Source: Meiothermus sp. (GTDB taxonomy: Bacteria > Deinococcota > Deinococci > Deinococcales > Thermaceae). Taken from it: a stretch of DNA of 63,165 nucleotides. The notes beneath the pieces are model-generated. The model saw only the letters and a list, made by a program, of their open reading frames with translations. It was not told where the DNA came from and made no database searches. Positions within the stretch are counted from its first letter, which is position 1. The number at the start of each line of letters is the position of its first letter. The stretch lies in assembly GCF_025056915.1 (NCBI RefSeq), contig NZ_JANWVH010000004.1, positions 1-63,165 of the forward strand, written 5' to 3'. Shown here in pieces: positions 58,909 to 63,165 of the stretch. A program made the translations under genes and the position numbers.

Positions 58909-59330
58909 ACACCCTCATTTTGAAAACCACCTCGAGGTTCCTCTTTACCCTGTTGCTCTTGCTTTCGGTCTTCTTGCTGCTGCGCGGCCACAACGAGCCG
59001 GGCGGGGGCTTCATCGGGGCGCTGGTGGCGGTGGGGGCCTATGCGCTCTTTGCCCTGGCCCACGGGCTTACGGCGGCCCGCAAGCTGCTGCCCCTGCCCC
59101 CCTTGCGGCTGGTGGGCTGGGGCCTGCTGGTGGCCCTGCTGAGCGCGCTGGTGGCCTTCTTCCTGAATAAACCCCTCATGACCGGCGTCTGGTTCAGCCT
59201 GTTGGGGGTAAAGGTGGGCACCCCGGTCATCTTCGATATCGGGGTCTATCTGACCGTGTTTGGGGCGCTTCTGTCGGCCATTTTTGGCCTCGAGGAGACC
59301 GCCGACCGCACCCCCGAGGAGGCCCCCTGA
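58905..59330 (+). CDS. mrpB: Na+/H+ antiporter subunit MrpB
   Basis: 141-aa membrane protein with four helices and the family motif [16 protein letters not shown] (near 27-42). The GTG start at 58905 overlaps the mrpA stop (GTGA) and has GGGAGGA upstream. The stop shares one base with the mrpC start. Confidence 0.95.
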   Translation: MNTLILKTTSRFLFTLLLLLSVFLLLRGHNEPGGGFIGALVAVGAYALFALAHGLTAARKLLPLPPLRLVGWGLLVALLSALVAFFLNKPLMTGVWFSLLGVKVGTPVIFDIGVYLTVFGALLSAIFGLEETADRTPEEAP

Positions 59331-59722
59331 TGGAAACCTGGATGGCCTTGTTAGTGGGCGGCCTGAGCGCGGTGGGGGTTTACCTGATGCTAAGGCCCCA
59401 CCTGATTCAGTTTTTGATTGGCTTTCTGGTGCTGGGCAACGCGGCCAACCTGCTAATTTTCACCTCCGGTCGGCTGGGCAGCGCGTTCCCGCCGCTGGTG
59501 CAGCCGGACGGCACGGTGCTGGCACCCTATGCCAACCCCCTGCCCCAGGCCCTGATTCTGACCGCCATCGTGATTGGCTTCGCCTTAGCGGCTTTTGGCA
59601 TCGTGCTTTTCTTCCGGGCCGAGCAGGTCTTGAAGACGCTAAACGCCGAGGCCATGCCAGAAAGGCTCGAGGCCGCCCCCGCCCCCTCGCCGGTGGACGA
59701 GGTACGGGAGGAGCGGGCATGA
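59330..59722 (+). CDS. mrpC: Na+/H+ antiporter subunit MrpC
   Basis: 130-aa NuoK-like protein with three helices and the conserved stretch LVLGNAANLLIFTSGR and DPLPQALILTAIVIGFA-type segment (here NPLPQALILTAIVIGFALA). The C-terminal tail is hydrophilic (about 105-130). The stop overlaps the mrpD start by four bases. Confidence 0.95.
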   Translation: METWMALLVGGLSAVGVYLMLRPHLIQFLIGFLVLGNAANLLIFTSGRLGSAFPPLVQPDGTVLAPYANPLPQALILTAIVIGFALAAFGIVLFFRAEQVLKTLNAEAMPERLEAAPAPSPVDEVREERA

Positions 59723-61197
59723 GCTGGCTGATTGTCCTCCCTCTGCTGATTCCCCTCACCACCGGCATTCTGTGCCTGGTGCTGGGGAGCCGCTCCGCTC
59801 AGCGGGTGCTGGGCCTGGTGGGGGCGCTGGGCCTGCTGGCTGCCGCCCTGGCCCTGCTCAGCCAGGTCAACCAGCGGGGCATCCAGGCGGTACAGGTGGG
59901 CAACTGGCCCGCGCCCTTCGGCATCACCTTCGCAGCCGACCACCTCTCGGCGCTGATGGTGCTGGTCAGTGGGGTGGTGGCGGTCGTGGTGGCCCTCTAT
60001 GCCTTAGCCGAGGGCGACACCCCCCGCGAACAACAGGGCTACTACGCCCTGAGCCACCTTTTGCTCTTTGGGGTCAACGGGGCCTTCCTCACCGGCGACC
60101 TCTTCAACCTCTACGTCTGGTTCGAGGTGCTGCTGCTTTCCTCCTTCGTGCTGATGATTCTGGGAGGTAGCAAGGCCCAGCTCGCGGGGGGGGTTAAATA
60201 CTTCGCGGTCTCGCTCCTCTCCTCGATTCTGTTTCTGGTGGCGGTGGGCCTTCTGTACGGGGCTACCGGGGCTTTGAACATGGCCGACCTGGCCACCCGG
60301 GTAGGCTCGCTCGCGCCGGGCCTGCGCGACGGGCTGGCCATGCTCTTCCTGGGGGCTTTCGGCCTCAAGGCGGCAGTGTTTCCCTTCTTCTTCTGGCTGC
60401 CGGCCTCCTACCCCGCCCCGCCCGTCATCATCTCGGCCCTGTTTGCCGGGCTTCTGACCAAGGTGGGGGTGTATGCGCTGCTGCGGGTCTTCACCCTGCT
60501 CTTCACCCAGGACACCGCCTTCACCCATACGGTCATCCTCTGGGTAGCGGGCCTTACCCTGCTTCTGGGGGTGCTGCTGGCCCTGGCCCAGGGGGAGCTA
60601 AGGCGGCTGCTTTCCTTCCAGCTGGTGAGCCACATCGGCTATATGCTGATGGGCCTGGGCATCCTGACCCCACTGGGCCTGACCGGCTCGGTGTTTTATG
60701 CCCTCAACCACATGATTGTGATTGCCGCTTTGTTCCTGCTGGCGGGGCTTTTAGAGCGCCTGCAGGGCACCACCGTGCTGGTGCGGATGGGCGGGCTGTA
60801 CCAGAGCCACCCCTGGCTGGCGGTGCTCTTCTTGCTGCCGGCTTTCTCGCTGGCCGGGCTGCCGCCTTTCTCGGGCTTCTGGGCCAAGTTCACGCTGGTG
60901 GCGGCGGGCCTGCAGGCCGGGCAGTACGCCATTGTGGCGGTGGCCCTGCTGGTGGGCCTCTTGACCCTGCTCTCGATGGGCCTGGTGTTTGCCGAGGCCT
61001 TCTGGAAAAACCCGCCCAGGCCCCTGGCTGGCACCCCAACCCCGCCGGGGCTGGGGGTGCCGGTGGCGCTGTTGGCCCTGCTCGCCCTGGGCCTGGGGCT
61101 GTGGGCCGAGCCGCTTTTAGCCCTCTCGCAAAGGGCGGCGCAGGAGCTGCTCGAGCCCAGCCGCTATATTGAAGCCGTACTGGGGGTGAGCCGATGA
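59719..61197 (+). CDS. mrpD: Na+/H+ antiporter subunit MrpD
   Basis: 492-aa NuoM/NuoN-like membrane protein with about 14 helices. Key residues are Glu in LYVWFEVLLLSSFVLM (near 137) and Lys in LFAGLLTKVGVYALLRV (near 240). The ATG at 59719 (MSWLIVLPLLIPL) overlaps the mrpC stop. The longer in-frame extension lies inside mrpC and is rejected. Confidence 0.95.
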   Translation: MSWLIVLPLLIPLTTGILCLVLGSRSAQRVLGLVGALGLLAAALALLSQVNQRGIQAVQVGNWPAPFGITFAADHLSALMVLVSGVVAVVVALYALAEGDTPREQQGYYALSHLLLFGVNGAFLTGDLFNLYVWFEVLLLSSFVLMILGGSKAQLAGGVKYFAVSLLSSILFLVAVGLLYGATGALNMADLATRVGSLAPGLRDGLAMLFLGAFGLKAAVFPFFFWLPASYPAPPVIISALFAGLLTKVGVYALLRVFTLLFTQDTAFTHTVILWVAGLTLLLGVLLALAQGELRRLLSFQLVSHIGYMLMGLGILTPLGLTGSVFYALNHMIVIAALFLLAGLLERLQGTTVLVRMGGLYQSHPWLAVLFLLPAFSLAGLPPFSGFWAKFTLVAAGLQAGQYAIVAVALLVGLLTLLSMGLVFAEAFWKNPPRPLAGTPTPPGLGVPVALLALLALGLGLWAEPLLALSQRAAQELLEPSRYIEAVLGVSR

Positions 61198-61673
61198 GGG
61201 CCTTCGTCTACAACGTGGTGCTGACGGTGTTCTGGATGCTGGTGACGGAGAGCTTTACCCTCTCCAACTTTCTGGTGGGCTTCGCCCTCTGCTTTTTGAT
61301 TCTGCTCCTGGCCCGCCCCCTCTTCGATGCCCCCTCGAGGCGCTACTTCACCCTGGCCTGGAAGCTGCCCCGCTTTGGGGCCCTGATGCTCTGGGAGATT
61401 GTGCTCTCGAGCCTGCGGGTGGCCCAGGCCGTGCTCTCGCCCCGCCTGTCCATCAAGCCGGGCTTCATCGCCTACCCCCTGACCGTCAAAAGCGACCTGG
61501 AAATCACCCTGCTGGCCAACCTGATCACCCTCACCCCCGGCACCCTGAGCTTAGACGTCTCCACCGACCGCAAGGTGCTCTACGTGCACGGGATGTTTGT
61601 GGACGACCCCCAGGCCGTCATCCAGTCCACCCACGACAGCCTGGAAAAAGCCGTACTGGAGGTGACCCGATGA
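61194..61673 (+). CDS. mrpE: Na+/H+ antiporter subunit MrpE
   Basis: 159-aa membrane protein with two to three N-terminal helices and a cytoplasmic domain containing NLITLTPGTLSLDVSTDRKVLYVHGM, typical of MrpE. The ATG overlaps the mrpD stop by four bases, and its stop overlaps the mrpF start. Confidence 0.95.
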   Translation: MRAFVYNVVLTVFWMLVTESFTLSNFLVGFALCFLILLLARPLFDAPSRRYFTLAWKLPRFGALMLWEIVLSSLRVAQAVLSPRLSIKPGFIAYPLTVKSDLEITLLANLITLTPGTLSLDVSTDRKVLYVHGMFVDDPQAVIQSTHDSLEKAVLEVTR

Positions 61674-61936
61674 GCTTTCTGGAGGGAGCCTTGCTGGCTT
61701 TGACCCTGACCCTGCCCTTCGCGGTGTACCGCCTGGTCAAAGGCCCCACCCTGCCCGACCGGGTGGTGGGCCTCGACCTGATTACCTCGGTGGCGGTGGC
61801 CATGGCCGCGCTGTACGCGCTACTGAGCGGCCAGACCGCCTTTTTAGACGTGGCCATCGCGCTGGCTTTATTCGCCTTTCTGGCCACGCTGGGCCTGGCC
61901 CGCTACATCGAGTACCGGGGCCACAAAGGAGACTGA
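61670..61936 (+). CDS. mrpF: Na+/H+ antiporter subunit MrpF
   Basis: 88-aa protein with three helices and the signature LVKGPTLPDRVVGLDLI (near 21-37). The start overlaps the mrpE stop by four bases. Confidence 0.95.
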   Translation: MSFLEGALLALTLTLPFAVYRLVKGPTLPDRVVGLDLITSVAVAMAALYALLSGQTAFLDVAIALALFAFLATLGLARYIEYRGHKGD

Positions 61937-61938
61937 GC

Positions 61939-62322
61939 ATGATAGAGTTGCTGGTCTATGCGCTGGTTGCCCTGGGAATCTTCTTTCTCCTGGTTGCGGC
62001 CATCGGGGTGGTGCGGATGCCCGACCTCTACAACCGGATGCACGCCACCTCCAAGGCGGGTACGTTGGGGGTGGGCCTGATTCTGGTGGCGGTGGCGGTG
62101 TTCTATCAGGAGCTCTCGGTGGCGGCCCGGGCGCTGTCGGCCCTGGCCTTCATCATCCTGACCGCGCCGGTGGCGGCCCACGCCCTGGGCCGGGCGTCCT
62201 ATCTTTCGGGTGTGAAGCCCTGTGAAGACACCTATATTGACGAGCTGGCCGGGCACTACCAGAAAAACCACAAGCTCGAGTCGGTGGACAAGACCACGCC
62301 CTCGAGCCCCACGGAGTCTTGA
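61939..62322 (+). CDS. mrpG: Na+/H+ antiporter subunit MrpG
   Basis: 127-aa protein with three helices and the signature IGVVRMPDLYNRMHATSKAG (near 20-39). It closes the canonical mrpABCDEFG order. A MITE-like repeat starts 20 bases after the stop, and its hairpins may act as the transcript end, since no separate terminator is seen. Confidence 0.95.
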   Translation: MIELLVYALVALGIFFLLVAAIGVVRMPDLYNRMHATSKAGTLGVGLILVAVAVFYQELSVAARALSALAFIILTAPVAAHALGRASYLSGVKPCEDTYIDELAGHYQKNHKLESVDKTTPSSPTES

Positions 62323-62341
62323 GAACGGCTGTGACTGGGCC

Positions 62342-62446
62342 TGTCGCGCCCGTCACAGACGTGGCCGCCCATCCAGCCGGCCCCTGTTCTTTCAGGACAA
62401 AGCTTTCTCATAGTCGAATGGCTCTAGATATGTGAAGAGCGCTCTA
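62342..62446 (-). repeat. MITE-like interspersed repeat, copy 8 (short form, diverged)
   Basis: 105-bp reverse copy with the same internal deletion junction (CTGGATGGGCGGCCAC on the minus strand) as copy 7. It is more diverged than the others; the TA at one end is TG. The conserved TGTGAAGAGCGCTCTA end is intact. Confidence 0.9.
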
Positions 62447-62783
62447 CAAACAACTTTTTTTGTGGGCAGCTGGGTCAGCGGGGAGTGCGATGAAGCGTCA
62501 GCACTCCTGACTGGAGGTGTTCTTGTTGAGCATGGCCTCGACCCCGGTCTAGGCGGTGCTGCAACCCCATCCGACAATGGCACATCGAGGAGGAATGGCT
62601 CCCCCTGGGCATCCTGCATCCTGCAGGACAGCTCCGTCAGCAGCAATTGCACTGAAGGCCACCGGCATCCGGCCCATGCGCTGCACATGCACTTCTGCGT
62701 GCATTGAACCCCGCTGGAGGCCCTGGGGGCGAGTGGAGCCCGGGCTGATTCTCATTTGAACCTCAGGGCGTCCATGGAGCACC
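62447..62783. other. Gene-free stretch before the DUF1385-like gene
   Basis: No reading frame here has protein-like character or a usable start signal. No strong hairpin or repeat was seen. Confidence 0.5.
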
Positions 62784-62789
62784 TACAAT
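62784..62789 (+). promoter_or_regulatory. -10 box TACAAT, leaderless promoter
   Basis: TACAAT followed by seven bases (CCTCCTT) and the ATG of the DUF1385-like gene. Confidence 0.55.
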
Positions 62790-62796
62790 CCTCCTT

Positions 62797-63165
62797 ATGC
62801 AGAAGGAGTTGGATGTGCCGACCAATATAAGCCACAACGAAGAAATCTTGCAGGGCGGGGCCGCCCTGTACAACGGGGTCTTCCTGATGACCAACCGGCA
62901 GGTGGCGGTGGGCTACCGCACCGAGGACGGTGGGGTGCGCAGCCTGAGCCACCCCCTACCGAGCTTCCTGCAACGCCTGGGCCCCCTGGCCGGGCTGGCC
63001 ATTATCCCCCTTTCCTGGTGGAGCCTGTACCTGGTGGCGCGCCATCGGCAAGCTACCAGGCGTGAGCGCGAAGACTTGCAAGCCATGCGGTGGGGCATAG
63101 GCGTGGGCCTCCCGTTGGCTTTTGTGGGAGCGCATTTTGACGTTCTGGACGCTATCTTGCTGGCA
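62797..63165 (+). CDS. DUF1385-like membrane protein (3' part outside the window)
   Basis: The first 123 codons are visible and the frame is open to the window edge. The N-terminal stretch LQGGAALYNGVFLMTNRQVAVGYRTEDG corresponds to the GGQAVMEGVMMR-type start of DUF1385 proteins. A membrane helix follows (about 66-83), and another begins near 102. DUF1385 function is unknown. The start is supported by TACAAT seven bases upstream. Confidence 0.7.
   Translation, partial: MQKELDVPTNISHNEEILQGGAALYNGVFLMTNRQVAVGYRTEDGGVRSLSHPLPSFLQRLGPLAGLAIIPLSWWSLYLVARHRQATRREREDLQAMRWGIGVGLPLAFVGAHFDVLDAILLA

Overview
This 63 kb window is chromosomal DNA from a GC-rich thermophile of the Deinococcus-Thermus phylum, most likely a Meiothermus species. 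The assignment rests on four things: a gene for the tiny ribosomal protein Thx next to rpsT, a LysN-type aminotransferase, very frequent CTCGAG/CTCGAGG strings in coding DNA, and many start codons preceded by a TANNNT -10 box only 5 to 9 bases away (leaderless-type promoters). I saw no rRNA, tRNA, CRISPR array, prophage or transposase gene.

Layout. 0-8.4 kb holds lon protease, a DUF1517 protein, a peroxiredoxin, a CHAD protein, rpsT-thx, a membrane-anchored unknown and tyrS. 8.4-20 kb is a cytochrome c / nitrite ammonification region. System I maturation genes ccmCDEFGH plus a TPR-cytochrome c fusion and a Rieske protein run leftward. An AT-rich unknown gene, ccmB and (after a gap) ccmA lie further right. 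A Crp/Fnr regulator with nrfH-nrfA is inserted on the opposite strand between ccmA and ccmB. 20-28.5 kb carries a PAS histidine kinase, an ABC ATPase with thiamine pyrophosphokinase, a putative arsenic cluster (ArsN2-like acetyltransferase, MFS transporter, two ArsC-type reductases) and a secreted C39 peptidase-TPR protein. 28.5-38 kb has guaB, gcdH, an orphan ABC-2-like permease, acuB-acuC, a DUF1653 protein, an atypical SDR, a GNAT enzyme and a gene-poor repeat-rich stretch.

38-45 kb holds a cold shock protein, the fatty acid cluster fabH-fabD-fabG-acpP, rpmF, a SAM hydroxide adenosyltransferase and a TPR membrane protein with a degenerate CPBP-like domain. 45-56.5 kb has a secreted TPR protein, a NYN-domain protein, a membrane coiled-coil protein, queA, cysE, yebC, fabF, a class V aminotransferase, two paralogous lipoproteins, a dGTPase-like HD protein and a LysN-like aminotransferase. 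56.5-62.3 kb is a complete mrpABCDEFG Na+/H+ antiporter operon behind a structured leader. The window ends in a truncated DUF1385-like gene.

The most striking unexplained feature is an interspersed, non-coding, MITE-like element present eight times (one cut by the window edge). Full copies are about 105, 139-151 or 156-167 bp, have 12-bp terminal inverted repeats and are usually flanked by TA. Nearly every copy lies just downstream of a gene. A short deletion form with the same internal junction occurs twice, which implies that the deleted form itself spread. Other points are an NrfA whose active-site haem motif is CXXCH instead of CXXCK, the split ccm cluster, and a candidate riboswitch in front of mrpA.
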